DNA of 64,000 nt from Cyclospora cayetanensis (lineage: Eukaryota; Apicomplexa; Conoidasida; Eucoccidiorida; Eimeriidae): positions 62,001 to 126,000 of the forward strand of contig NW_020312092.1 in NCBI RefSeq assembly GCF_002999335.1, given 5' to 3'. The notes beneath the pieces are model-generated. The model saw only the letters and a program-made list of their open reading frames with translations. It did not search any database and was not told where the DNA came from. The position numbers were made by a program, and so were the translations under genes. Below are positions 1-13,700 of the stretch, piece after piece. How positions within the stretch are numbered: position 1 is the first letter of the stretch; each line of letters opens with the position of its first letter.

Positions 1-716
1 GCCCACAGGCAATCCATGTAGTACCTTGGTGCGTGGGGCTTCTCGTGGATTGGGCTTGCTATCCATGTGTAGAAGTCTGTGTGCTTCATGCACATGCACA
101 TGTAATACTCGTGCATGCACAAGCAAGTACGGATGTGCATGTGAATGTGTGCATTTGTGTGTGTGTTTGTCCATTTTTGTATTTGTATACATGTGTATTT
201 GCCTGTTTGTATCTTTATGTATCTGTATGAATGTGTTTGTGTATGTACGTATGCAATAGTGCGTATGTCCATGTACATGTGTCTTGATGTGTATGTGTGT
301 GTACATGTGCATATGTGTACGTGTTTATGTATTTCCATGTGTATGTACATGTATCTATCTATACATGTACATGTATCTATCTATCTAGTCCATATATATC
401 TATCTATGTACTTGTATCTCTCTATCTAGTCCATATATCTATCTCTCCACATGTATCTATCTATACATGTACATGTATCTATCTATCTAGTCCATATATA
501 TCTATCTAGTCCATATATATATATCTATCTATGTACTTGTATCTCTCTATGTAGTCCATATATATCTATCTCTCCACATGTGTCTATTCAAATATGTACA
601 TGTATCTATCTATCTAGTCCATGTATATCTATCTAGTCCACATATCTATGTATGTCCATACGCCGATCTATCTGTGTCCATACATCTATCCATCTATGTT
701 GATTGTTTGTGTACAG
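1..716. repeat. TG-rich and TCTA microsatellite tract, probably intronic
   Basis: Bases 100-330 are TG/TATG-rich. Bases 340-660 are imperfect tandem TCTATCTATC blocks alternating with copies of an 'atctagtccatatat' motif and 'tccacatgtatc' units. The block ends in a good 3' splice site (pyrimidine/TG run, then 'gtacag') at 715-716, directly before an open frame that continues for 491 codons. I infer that this is the last part of an intron of the gene that follows. The open frames through the tract are repeat translations, not proteins. Confidence 0.75.
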
Positions 717-3481
717 GAGTTCACTTGTCAAATACGCGACTTTGTGGCGCCGCGAGTGCCGAGTCCGTCTCCGAACGAGTGCGCGTGGCGTCTCGTGCCA
801 GTGGAGGCGGATCCTCTGCGCGACATATATCCTGGCGCATGTCTCTCGGTTGGTCTTGCCGTGGCGAGCTCCCCGCAGCAGGAGCAGCAGCCTCACGGCG
901 AGAATGCGGCACGCGCCTATTTTGTTGACGTGGTCGTCCAGGACGTCTACTTCTCGTTGGAGCAGGCTTCGCGGGCGAAGCAGGCGGTTGCAGAGGCGCG
1001 AGAGCACGAAGACACCCCCCCTCTTGCACTCAAGCAGGCTTTGACGGCAATCGGGAGGAAAAGCCTAGGAGGCGCAGACAGTGGGGGAGAAAGCGGCCCC
1101 CCGGAGGGGCTTCGACCGAACTGCGCAGTGCGCGCCATGCGGGTGATGGTACTGCGAACGGGGGGGGCAGCCAACGAGTTCGCTCTGGTATCCGGCCGTG
1201 TCGTGTACAAGTTGCCGTACGACCTTTACAACGGCGGCAGTGGAGTTCTCAAGGAGTCTCCTTGGAAGCAGCGTCAGCAGGGAGGGCCCCGCCTTGTGTG
1301 GGCGATCCCCAGAGCCCTTACTCCGGCGACTCCTGAACAGATCAGGGGGAGGGGGGCGAGTGGCGGGAGTGCCAGCGCGAGCCTCGGTGGCGAGGACGTG
1401 GACGCCGTTGCGAAGCGCTGGAAATACAAGACGCAGGCCGATAGCAGGGACTGGATTGCGTTCCCTCCGTTCGTTGTGGTGTATTTGGAGTTTGACGGCT
1501 CGGCGCAGTACACAGAGACGCACCCTCTCCTGCAGCGCTATCTGCAGCCGGAGCTTGACTTGGCTGCTTTGTCTCACGGCTCTTGGCGGCTTTGTCTTCC
1601 ACAGTACGAGCACCCGAAGGAGTTGCCCGTGCTTTTGCCTCATCCTAGCGACTTGCCGCCAGCAGAGAAGGCGGGAGCACTCAGGCCCGAGGCTGGCGAT
1701 GCAGCCGCTGAGAACGCCATTGTTCTGGAAAGCCCGTATGCGCGGAGCAGCGGCGTGGGCGCTTTCTTGGCGGGAGTCGAGGGCCGCACTGCTTTGAGCA
1801 GCGACGAGCTGGCAGACTCCCTCCTCGTCACGCATGCTTGCGAGCCGCCTCAGCCTGTTGGCGGCGCTCAGAGCGGCAGCGGAGACTCTGCGGGCAGGGG
1901 CACTGTCTTGAGCATCAACCATCTTGCCAGTCTTCTCTGCAGTGGAGGAGGGGACTCTGCACCCTCCAAGGAGCTGCTGGCGCGAGCCATTCCCTTCTTT
2001 AGAGGCGTCCTCCCCCATCTGGGGGCTCATTCCTCCAATTGGCAGCTGGACGTTGCGCGCTCGGCTCTGAGGGCGGCTGAACAGGCAAAGGAACTGTATG
2101 TTGAAGAGCAAGAAACGGAGGCCGAGAAGCTGAGGCTCCAGGGAATAGCCTTTACAGGATCTCTGGTTGGCAGTGGTGGTGGAACCGAGGTACGGTGAAG
2201 CTGCGCGGCAGCGCAGCAGCGCTTCTTGCGGCCTCCCCAGCAGACTTGTCGCAGGATATCGCTTTAGGCAGCGGCTCGTGTGCATCCGACGCGTGCCTTT
2301 TTGCGATCGTGGCTGCGCCTGAGCCCTCTCCTATGCTGTCTCCATCCGTGTGTTGCGCGCAGGGGATGCGGAGCCACAGAGGGACAGAGGCGGTTGGTAC
2401 CGCGGCAGAGGCAGACAGCGGCGACTCCTGGGAGTGGGCGGGTAGTTCGGGGAGTCGCTACCCCACGAGCAGCGACATTTCGCGCTTCCTTCTTCGCACG
2501 TCTGGCCATGCCATGGGCTCGACGGCTGGCAGAAGCCTTGGCGGCGAGCCGGTGTTTGCTTCGGGAGAAGCAGCAGGGGGACCCCTGGGGGGTGCTGGCA
2601 GGCGAAGGCCGCTGGGAGCCGTCGCGAGTCTCCTGTCTCAGGACTCCCGCAGGGGATCGACTTCCGAATTGAACCCCTCCGAAGCGCGCTGTCGCGGAGA
2701 GGACAGCCCCTATCTCGCGAGAGGTGCTCTGGGGGCAGAGGGAGAACACCACACTACCCGCCGCACGACTGGATCTGGCGTCCTTAGGTCTCAACCGGAG
2801 GAGGCAGCGGCGGCTGGTCTGGGGGGGGGCAGTGCGAGGGTGCGTGGGATTCTGCCCACCTCGGCAGCCTTTGCAGCAGCAGCAGTTAGCGCCTCTCCTG
2901 CAGCGGCGACAGCAGCACGCCGCAGGACGCTTCCCCAGCGGGAAGAAGAGGAGGACTTCCAGCCATCCGTGAGGACTGCGGCAGCATCCGCCAGGCAGAG
3001 CAGCAGCGGGGGGAGGGCTGGCGCAGTCAGACGCGCCACTCGAAATGTCAGCTACGCAGCTCTTGCGGGGATGGATCAGGGACAGGATGACTCCGCGGTT
3101 CCTTACAGGCCAGTTAAGCGACTGGCGAGGGGAGAGCTTCCCGCAACGAGTTTGGACGCTTCGCATGCCGCCGCCGATCAGTGGGAAAACGCGCACACGA
3201 GGGACGCGGGCGCGGCGGATCTTGCCTCGGGAGAAAGCGTCTTGAGAGGCACTTTGCATCAGTGGGCGGCTCTGCAGCGCCAGGCTGCAGCTGCAGAGGA
3301 GCGACTCCTCAGCATCCAGGGGAGCAGGCCAGACCGCGCAGTTGACACGAGCATCAGCACCGATCAGCTTCATGAGGCTCTAAAAGGTTTCGTGCAATCC
3401 ATAAAGGCAGGCTCTTCTTCTGCCCCCGTCGTCAGCGTCCCACCCATGGCCCGCGACAGGAGCTTCGCAGCTTCCCACTAG
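717..3481 (+). CDS. unrecognised coccidian protein, 3' part (two exons)
   Basis: Exon 717-2189 and exon 2363-3481 join in phase 0 through an intron 2190-2362 (donor GTACGG; acceptor after a pyrimidine-rich run ending 'gcgcag'). The acceptor at 715-716 shows that the gene starts upstream of the window or of the microsatellite. The visible part is about 864 residues. The first exon has ordered-looking sequence, including a basic/aromatic stretch around RWKYKTQ and DWIAFPPFVVVYLEF and a helical end rich in Ala/Glu. The second exon is low complexity, rich in Ala, Ser, Gly and Arg, with no domain visible. I do not recognise the family. Long antisense open frames opposite both exons (1065-2285 and 2264-3373) are GC-rich shadows. 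Confidence is high that it is coding; function is unknown. Confidence 0.72.
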
Positions 3482-6400
3482 CGCAGGCAAATCGACGCCG
3501 CCTTTAGACTGCATGCAGCCCTTTGTTGCTTCTGTGCGCCACTCGGCGCGCCTTCCATGCTGCCGTGGTTTGATCATCCCGCTGCATTGGCAGAGGCCGA
3601 AGAGGCCCTTGTTTCGGCACCAGGGTTGCGCGTACAACAGGGAACGGGACTGAGAGTGGATGTTTACGGACAGCCGGCAGTTTCTGTGTTGTTCGACGAC
3701 GCCCCAGCTGCTTGATAAAGCCAGCTGCCGCAGCCGTCATTGATTATAACAGTCGACGCCTTTTGTCTTTTGGCTGTGCTGATGGACCACTACCGGGATG
3801 TGACCTCTGTGAGAGGACATGTTCGCAGCAGGGATTGGCTCACCCACGCGCAGTGGGACTTGCAGGGGGTGCCAGACGAATTCGTAGAGCCACAATCGCG
3901 TATTTCCTTTCGTAGGATGGCTGCATGCGGAGAGAAGGGGGCCGACAAACTCAACGATCAGAAGACGTGCTAAGTGTGCATGGTTTCAAGCCGAACATCA
4001 CGTGGCTTCCAGCGCCTCTTGTCATTCAATTCAATCGTTTCCCGTAGTGCTTACTAGAGGTTGGGCGCTCGGTTGAGACAGCAACAGGTGCACGCAGGTG
4101 GAAACACGGCCAGTTTGGCTATGGACCACATCATCGACGCGCACCTGCAGTGGAAATGCTGCGCTTTCTCTGGTTTGCCGCGGTGCTGGAGCCAGTGTTG
4201 GCGAATGTCAGGTATGGTATTGTAAGTGTTGCTGTAGCAATAGGCCTGCCCATTGCACGCTGACCTGTTGGAGAAGCCTTGAGGGGCTCTCTGGCTCAGA
4301 CGTCAGCGACTTTCAATCGTGCTAGCCATCTCTTCCGCAATTGTGTCTGGCAGTAACTCCGCCGTACGACACCAACCGAACGCAGCATGCTGCTCAGTGC
4401 AAGCTTCACCGCGTTTGCCGATGCTGTATATCTAGACTCCCTAGACACCATGTACTCAGCGCACAATTTGTAGTGTGCCGTGGGTAGAGTGCCAGAAGGC
4501 ATGGAGCTCTGGCGAAGCTGCCGATGAAACATTTAGTTGGCCTTGCAAAGGGGGCCAATAGAACCCAGCAAGGCCCCCACAGCAGTGCAGCAGGGCCCCA
4601 TTCGAAACCCCTTGCCCGTGTTATCTTCGGCAGTCAGTCAACCCCGACACACTAGGCTGCACTGCTTAAGCAACAGAGGCCGCAAGTTCACAGCGGCAAC
4701 GCAGGCATATGCATACAGTGTTACAGATATTGACGTCCCCAGGCCTATCCCCGTGCAAGCAGCCACTGCATGCCTCGTGAGTAGGTGTTCGAAAAACTTG
4801 CGCCCCAGCTTAACCAACACTGAAGCACAATGAAGTGGATATGCGAACAGCGCATACGCTGCTAACAGGGGTGCACATTGCATGAACTCGTGTTTGGTGT
4901 CCAAAACGCCTTGGAGACTGGAGGGTTGTGCAGCTTCCCGTAGTAACCAGAAACAAACAACGGATACGGCTTAGCGCTAATGAAGGAATTCGAAGTTTTG
5001 AGCATTTCCCATGATGCCAGGGCGTTCAGACATCCTCGCAGAGCCAATTGGGCCTCCACAGGCGCACAGGGCCTGCCTCGTCGCAGACGAATAGCTGTAC
5101 CAGCACCTTGTGAACCCGCTGTGCCTTTCTCCGCTAAGCATCTCATGAGACACTCAACACGGCAGTAAGATACGCTGCGACTCTAGGCCAAGGAAGTCCA
5201 ACCCCTAAAGTTGGGTTTGGCCCGCACCATCCTTAGCCACGGTTGCCTTTCCAGCATCGCCATCACCTCCTTAATTTCACCTCTGCCAAAATCCGCAGCA
5301 GAGGAGTCGCTTTGTACGCCTGATCCTGGTGAATATTGCATCTTCCTCCGCCGCTGCTACAACTCAAGAACCGGCTCCAACCGCTCCTGAGCTTTTGCCG
5401 ATCTGTAGCAGCATACGTCTGCCAAGGTTACTCCCCTTTCCGCCAAAGGCTTTTTTCTCTCCAGTGGCTTCAGCAGTGTGACCTCCTCGGCAAATTCTTG
5501 TGGCCGTTCTTCTGATATATCTGGTTGAGTACAGAGCTGCGCACCTATGCAGCTGCAGCTCTCCTCAGCTCAAGAAGAGGAAAATAGGTGCCCAACGTCT
5601 ATCCATTCTTCTGCATCAGGTAGGTTGGGTCCACTATTGAAAGAAGGTGCAGACATGTGTGTGTACCATTTTCTTCAATACCATGAAAGCAACACACGGA
5701 ATGCCAGAGCTCTGAACTTTTAGTTACACTGGTCACATTCCCTTCAATGCTCGACACTTCACACTTGCGGCCATGGGCAAGGACGCTAATTCCTACCTGA
5801 AGGAATGCTGCATTCTCTGTCTATTCAGAAAAGCTGTCTGAGTAGTGCAAATCGCAGCACGTGGTGTTCCAAGCACCATTAAGTCTAAGCCACGATATGC
5901 ACCCCTCCAGCGTTCATCCCTCCACTGCTTGCCCTGCTGGAGCGCCCTGCTGCTTGAACATCACTCCTGCCCTGGTCCAGTGGGAGGCACAGCGCAGTGG
6001 AGCTACTGTGTGCACTCCCTGTCCCCGCCTTTCCTGCAGAGTATCCGCCAGCAATCATTCTCCGTCAAGGTGGCAGGTCCTTTCGACACTATTTGCCTCT
6101 TCTCCCGAGCAATCCGTGCAGAAGGAGGCACGTCTCATGACACCAGGGCATTCGGTGCTCAAATGTCTGAAATCCTTGTGAAGTGTATCTCGGTTAGTCA
6201 CCTTGTGTGCGTTACTTTCTGGTATTAGGCACCCGTGCCCCGCATGACCAGCGAGTGCATTAGTAAGTTCCATGGGCTCTTGCTCCGTTGCAAGGGTTAT
6301 AGTGGATTCTCTGTGCTTGATAAGGAGGCTCTATTATGGACCTTTGCTCTGAAGGTTGAGGAGGAACATTTGTTGCAGTGGCGGCACTTACGGGGGATCG

Positions 6401-7797
6401 CCACTGGACCCGGGAATAAACCAGGTCCATAACCCGAGCCTTCAGTGTCTGCTACCTTCGTCTCCTTGATTTACCCCAAAAAACCTGCAGTGCAACCGGT
6501 GAGGCCTGCTGCTGTCTTCATGAGACGATGAATAGAGCCGTGTCACAGGGCAACTACTGCACAAGCCAGGCATATATCCAAGCGGCATAGCAAAGCCCCA
6601 ATGTCCCACTACTCACAGGCTAATGGGTTCGCTGTTCGAAGGCAAGTGATGTTTCTCGCTAATACATTACAATTTCAGGACTGTTTGCGAAGACTGAAAG
6701 TGCACTATCTGTTGAACCCAAGATAACTTGCTCTTGTGCTTGGCTATTTGGTGAGTATCCGTGACGGCTAGTGGGATGAACTGAAATATGCACGTTATTC
6801 CGAGGAAGCTAGAAGACCGCTAATGAGTGAAGTAGCAGCAACGAAATCGGTCTCGAGACAACGCGCCTCCTCCCGCCCGAACAAGTGGTACGACAGATTT
6901 GCTGTCCTGGATTGCCAAGTTATGAAAACCTGTGAGGCATTATATGGGTAAGCACTAAAAATATCAAATAACAAAAGCGTATCATTATAAATGAATACAT
7001 CTTACGGCCATTCAGGAAATAGGGTGTGTGAAAAGGCTCAGAGTTTTTCTCTGTGGAGACCTCGTGGACCTCGCATGACCGCCGTTGCCACACGCCACTC
7101 AAGGGCGTTGATGTGCAGACACATACTTTTGGGCTACGCAGTGCGGCCAAAGAATTAATGTTTGAGCTCGCTTTCTTTGAATTCCGTGAAATATCGATAA
7201 TACTATTCCTTCGCATCTTCTTCTCACCTTTCCCGAGCAGGGCCGCGCATCTGCATGGCCCCTCGTCGCCAGCCTTTTGCCTTGTGTGTAAACTGGCTCA
7301 TAAGCCAACGCGTCGTATGTGCCTTTGCTCAGAATTTGGAAAGAATTCAGTGAATTTCCAGTTTTCCGTGAGTGTGTCCAATGCGCAAGCATGAAAATAC
7401 CAACCACAGGTGTTGATTAAATTCTTGAGTTGGGAAGCTTGAATAAACCTTACATGGTATATTTGGGCGAAAGCTACCGTCTAGTCCTAGGAAGAGCCCA
7501 TTTGCTCAGCTATATGCGAATCGGTCATCAACGAGCCGCTTTGCAATGACAAACACAGAAATCTTCTGTGCCCGGCCCTTCTGGTTGACTCATCCGTTCC
7601 AGAATTACGTACCACACCAGCATAGATGAGGGCTCGGACACTAAGCGGCTCTGCCTTCAATGCAAAGGCATCTCCTTGTGCTTCAGGCCCGCGGACGGCG
7701 ACAGATATATGGTGTATTAACCACGGCATGTTGCGTCGCAGCCATTGCTGATACGTATGTCCATGGCTTAGCTCGTAAAGGTTGAACGGGTACAGCC
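3482..7797. other. intergenic, no gene seen
   Basis: Only short unrelated open frames occur on either strand. None has a family motif, sensible composition or supported splice sites. It should contain the 3' end of the upstream gene and the promoter and 5' leader of the channel gene starting at 7798. No RNA gene or repeat unit was recognised. Confidence 0.5.
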
Positions 7798-10700
7798 ATG
7801 GTGCCCTCTGCGCGGTCCTCCTCCTCGGATTCCGAGAGAGATTCTTCTGTTAGAAGCTCTTCCACTCCCAGCAGCGGTTATATACAAGTGGGGTTGGCGG
7901 AAAACACAAATTTGTCATTTGAGAAGAATAACTCGTTTCTCAATTGGCTGTTGCTTCTCGTGCTGCTAGGAGGGTCTACTACCTGCGCCGGTATCTTTTA
8001 CTACTCAGTTCCTTTGCGCCACGAACTGACAACGGCCGTGCGTACGCACCTTTCCAGCACACCTTTCAAAGAGGGTGTCTTTTCCCTACCCAGTTCGTGG
8101 GCGGGGGGATGGTTGAGTAGCTCGACCTTCTCCAGAGCTGTGGAAATTCACAACGTGAAGGCAAGTACACTTGTTCAGCCAGATAAGAGGAGTTTTACCA
8201 TAGCTGCAGGCGCCATAATGACCTGGGCAGATGTGGAGGCCTGGCTTCTTAAGGTCCTGGCCCCTACCCTTTACACGGGCAACTTGGGGGGCGCCGTCGT
8301 AGTGCAACTAGCCAAGCTGCATCTTGTTAAAGGAAGTCTTGAGGAAAATACAGATACCTACACAAAAGGCCTTGTATACAAAAGATTAGAATTTTCTGGT
8401 AGGCCACAGCCCCTGTGTGAGTGCAATCACCCGCCAGGGCTGCCGACTTTCGCTTCCAGTTGGCCCTGGCACCAACAACTTTTCAAAACTGAAGTTTGTG
8501 CAGGACATATTGATGGATTCTTTCAAGTTTCCAGTACTGGTTTCTATGTGAACGTTGGTTTTTCAGTTGCTGAAGAGAAGACTGTCGACTTTGGAGAGAT
8601 CCTCGGCGGAACGTATGGAGTTGACGCTACGAGTACAATACAGGCACTTGGTACTGACGGCTGGTGGACCCCACTTACTACAAAGGCAACACTTATAATT
8701 CGAGGAAGGGATGGCAACGGAAATGATTGCAGTATGTTTTTCGAGTCGTGATTTTGGCAGCTAGTAGCGTCGTTTGCAAAGTGCTTCTTAACACCCGAAG
8801 CAAGCACTCGCCGGAGAGGCCATCGATGCAGCTCGCTTTTTAGCAGAAAGCGCTCTTCTAGACTCTAGATAATGCAGTGCGACTGCTTTTTGATGCAGCT
8901 GCTGAGGTTTGCTTCGAGCAATCCCAGTCCGGCTTGGTCTCTGGGCGAGTTGACGTTATGACAACCTTAGTATCTGAAAGCACCTTGGCACTGGTGTTCG
9001 CAGCTTTGTTCTTAGCTGCGAGCATTGGTTACAGTGTCGTAGAATGGCTTGCCTTTGAACAGACGAAGAGAACACGCAGGTAAGAGAGGGCCCGCGTGAA
9101 CGGCTTGCTCTGCGTGTTCGGCAAGCGCGTCAGCTCTCCCTCTATAGCACTGGGAGACTGCTATGCACATTTAGCTCTTGAGATCCAGACTAAAGTTCTA
9201 TTTGCTCTCTAGTCTCGGTCAGCTTTATGCAGTGGCCGTAGCTTCCAGTTTCCTCAGTCGGGCGCCTCGACACCATGGAGTGCCATTCGCATTGCCTATA
9301 AGCTGAAAAAGACAAATTTCCCTCAGAAGAGCGTCAAAATGTTTCTGGAATCCTGAAATAGAAACTATATATGGGCCTTTTGGGATGCCATGCAGATTCG
9401 GGGAGGAGCATGGTCCCTTGTACCGCTATTTGGAAGACCGTTGGCCCTGCACACTGGTAGCTGCTACAAGTCTTACCAGCGGTACACTAATGCTGACATG
9501 CTGCATGTTGAGCGTTTTCATCGCCAAATCTGAGTACAACACCGTAATGCTGCATGCACTAGAAGGTCAGTCACTTGGTTCTTGCCTTCTGGCGCTTTAA
9601 TATCGGCTTACAAAATTTTTTCCTAACCAGTTTAAGGCAGCAGATTTGCCCCAAAGCCCAAGATATAGTTACCTGTGAGTTTCAGAAATGTAACGGCTCA
9701 GATTTTGTGCGTACGCTGCAGTGCTGGAGAGCATAATGGGTGTTTTATTAATGGTAAACGGCTGGGCGTTCATTTTGCGGCTTCTGCATTCTCTTTCTGG
9801 CGCAAGTATCTTTTTCTTGGTTCTGGAGAAAAGCACTGCCGTTGCTGTAAACGAGTTTGGGGGAATCTTTGCCATAACGATCCTCTTGCTGCTCGGTGCA
9901 TCGACATGCAACTACATCCTTCTAGGTGAGCTAGCTCTTTGATTGGCCTCTTAGAAGTTCCTACTTGACCAGGCTTGCGTTTACAGGATGCTAACTAAAG
10001 CTTCTAGCTGCATGTTATGATTGGCTCCTCAGTCCCTCCTGATGTACGTGGTTCATGAAGAGAGCAAAGGCTTTTTAGGATGTTTTGCTACCCATTGTCT
10101 AGCATGCTGCCTTACCGAAGCTATGATGAGTATGACTAAATTTTTACACTATAAGCGAGTTATTTGCTGTCTTCCTCCGTATGATGGCGTTCCAGGGCCG
10201 CGAGTTGAGCAATTTCAGAACTTCGGATCGTCAATCTTTTACACGGTCTGCATGGTCTTTGGCGCACCGTTCACTCATTCAATGCCGCCTGCCGCATTCA
10301 TAGTTTTTTCTTTTTGTTTAATGGTATTCTGGGCTGTAATCGTCCCCCTCTTAGTGGCGATCAACATTCAGGCGCTCTACACCGTTGTAAAAAAGGTCCG
10401 CTCAGAAGAAAGGGAGAACTTGGGTGAGTCACAGGCGTCACCGTGATATTAGCCGCGAAAAATAAGGTCTATGCACTGTACTTTGTGCAATATTCAGAAT
10501 GCGGCCCAGCATTGGGGTACCTAATAATCTACAGTTTGCCTATATTCAAGCAGCCATGTGAGATCCTCAAGGGTTCATGGTATTACTTGGCATAAAAGCC
10601 TGTTCAGCAGTGCCAGCACTGTTGTGGTTTCCTGATCAGGATATGAAGTCATTGGCCGAACTCGGGAATGGATGCAAAACAACTTGTTTTTCTGCACGCC

Positions 10701-13700
10701 TGAACCAACGGATCACAGTATTAAGGAAGAGGTATTGTGCGATTGACAAGTGGTTCCTCTGAAAGGATGCAGAATACCCGCTTTCAATTCTTTGGCAAAA
10801 TTCGCAAGCTAATTTGTTCTTTGGTGCTCCATTCAACCTGATGCAGCGTTCGGGGCCCCAGGTGTGGCTTGTGCTGCATCCGTGGTGGCGTTAGGTAGAC
10901 TGGCACTTTTATGACCTTGTGAAACACGTCGGTACATGTGTGCGGTAGGAACTGCAAGCTCGCCTGAGAGATATGCGCGAGACTGACGCTGCCGATTTTT
11001 GTCAACACGAAGAAGGAAAGTCAGAGATCTCTCAGGCAGTGGACAACGTTGCGCTCGAGTGTAGGAAGCTAGTGATGGCGTTTGCTCCGTTTATTCTTTT
11101 TTTTACAATGTCCATGTGCTTAATCTGTGACACGCCGCGTGTCAATCGCGAGTTTGAGAAGTCTATGGCGCAAATACTCCAACCATTCAACACTACTGAT
11201 CCGTTCATGTCACCGGAGGACAATGAACGTACCCCGCCTGTTTGGATGATTCCCCATAATGAGTGCAACCCGACCCCCAAATCCTTTCCTGCTACCCAGC
11301 CACCGGTTAGTTTACGGAGTGTCGGCAGCACTTTCGTTGCAAGAAATCAGACCCCTGCACTTGGTAAACGGTGATTTCGCATTACCACCATTCCCGTAGG
11401 GCTTTTGCTTGCTACTTGTGAAGTGATGCGTAATCGTACTTGCAATGCATGCGGATGCGTTGCTGCAGGGAATAAAACGTCCACTTCGAATTACCAATGT
11501 CACGTCGCTCGGGGGCGTCTACGATTGGTTGGAGCAAATACTAGCAGGCCAGATACTCAACGCTGCCTTCAATTTGCCGTCCACTACAAACGCAATCCCA
11601 CTTACAAACCCTGGTGCAGTGCTTTTTCTCACGAGGGTAAATTTAGAATGCCAAAGTTTCGAGCCTCGTAAGTTGTGGGCCTGAGTGCATATGCCATTCC
11701 TGTCCCGGTCAGCTTGTGGTGAAGCGTTTCCTGCTGGCCATCAACATTTTGCACTGTTACATAGCCACAGTCCCAATCATCCACTGCGGCTGCCACATCA
11801 CAAGGTGCCAAACGAAGTGCTGCTTTTGCGCTGTGAAACTTTTATAGTGACTGAGCTCTACCCAGTCAGGCGCAAGAGCGACGCATTTCGCAACTGGTCT
11901 TCTGACGCTTTTGGAAACAGCAAATTTAATCCAACTCCAGAACGCGTCTACAGAGTACCCATATCCTTTTCTGGTGATGGTTCACTAACGACTTTCGTAG
12001 ACGCAAAAAGCCAATCTGCATTCAATACAGTGGATTCCGGAGGCGAACAGCCATCAGCAATTCGGCAACAACAGAATGAATTCCCAGACACTAGGCGGCT
12101 CTCGGAAAGTTCCATGGAAGACATGCAAGCGAGTGACGAGAATTGGACTGCATCGGACTTTCAAGAGATATATGTAGGCCCTAGTTCCATGAGAACCAAG
12201 ATGAAGCAACTCCGCTCAGCAGGCTTCCTAGATTGGCAGCTACTTGAGCTAGAAGCAACATGGATGACGTACAACGGAGATGCGAGCATGTTTGCTCTGA
12301 ACAAAGTACGTCTGCTGGCTGTCAAAAATTCCCTACAAAAAGGTGAGGCCCCTAACAATAACCCGCAGATTTTTGGTGTGCTTTAAAGAGGTGTGATCCC
12401 CGTCTGATGCGTAAGGCAGGAGCTCGCTACAACGCTCTTCCACCGATCCCTGTTCTCCCCTTCCAACTGCGACCTCAGGTTACTGTAGCAATGGACGAAG
12501 GCAATTTGAAAACTGCCGTGCATGTGACTGTTGCTCCTTCGTGGCATATAAACCCACTCGGGGACGGCATTCGGCCAGAAGTGGTACTGATGCCACTGTG
12601 TCTTGTATGCCTACTACTTTACCTTTACCTATCGTATCGCGCAGTACAGGAGCGTCGGCTGCCTTCTATGTACCTCATTGTACTGGATCTGCCTCTTGTA
12701 CTGGCTTTCGCTTGCTGTTGTTTCTTCCTACTGTGCATGTATAATGTCGCGTTTGACCCTGGTTGGACCGCGGAACTAAGCTCCCTAGTAGCGGGGAACG
12801 CCGCATCAAGTACCGGCCACCTACCTAAATTTGTCCCAGGTCCAGTTCAACCTTGGCAGTGGCTTCCCGGAAGCTCCAGTAGTAAGCAAGCGGAGCTGAA
12901 AATTTCTCCATAGTCGGTTGTATCCTGTTCAGAGTGCATCTCGTAGTAGCACAGTGCCACCGCTCCGCCGATTGTGCCGCCCACGAGCTATAGCCTCTCC
13001 CTTTTTATTCTACTTGACAATATTTTTCATCGTAAGCCATGTACTCGCATTTCGTTGTGCGCTTACGCGTGAAAATTGCAGCTCCATCAAGGTCTGAGCC
13101 ACCGCCTACAGCCGAGTCTTTCCCACGTTTTCTTCGCATTCAGAATCACATTGAAATATTGGCAGATTACCTCTTATATTGCAAGATCTGCGCGGGGCTA
13201 CTGTTCATCGTAGCCGTGATCCGGTTCATTACAATGGTGCCCGCTATTCCAGAGAAGATGCAGGGCCTTCGGAAGCTCCTTTCACACCTGAATGCAGCAA
13301 AAATGCAAACAGCGTGTACTTTGGGCTCACTTTTCAGCTCATTCTTGCTATTTTGCTTTGTTGGTACGCTACTACTCGCGCTCTGATATTTTATGTTCTC
13401 AGAAGCAACCGGAGCGATTGATGGGTGGCTCAAATGTGTATGCAGCAGCTGCTGCTGTAATGCGAAATATCAAATTTAGATAGCTTGTAAATGCATTTGC
13501 TGCATGGTTTTCGCGGAGTGGGAGCAGCATCACTGTCTCCAAGGAGGTGCGCCGACATATCGTCAATTTAGCAGGGGCTTAATGTGCATTCTGGCACTGT
13601 GTGTTGTCTCTCCGCTGCTCTACTGCAGGATACTGCGTTCTAGGAGGATCGTACAATGGATTTTCTAGCTTTGCAAATGCACTCGTATCGTGTGTGATGC

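Noticed and set aside
26..636. Several open frames rich in Cys, Val, Tyr and Ser at the left end.
   Set aside because: They are translations of the TG and TCTA microsatellites.
1065..3373. Long antisense open frames of 406 and 369 codons opposite the first gene.
   Set aside because: They lie opposite two exons that splice in phase. Their composition is Arg/Ser-rich shadow sequence expected from GC-rich codons.
5845..6228. A 127-codon plus-strand frame in the 3.5-7.8 kb gap.
   Set aside because: Composition is not protein-like, no motif or splice support, and another frame overlaps it over the same span.
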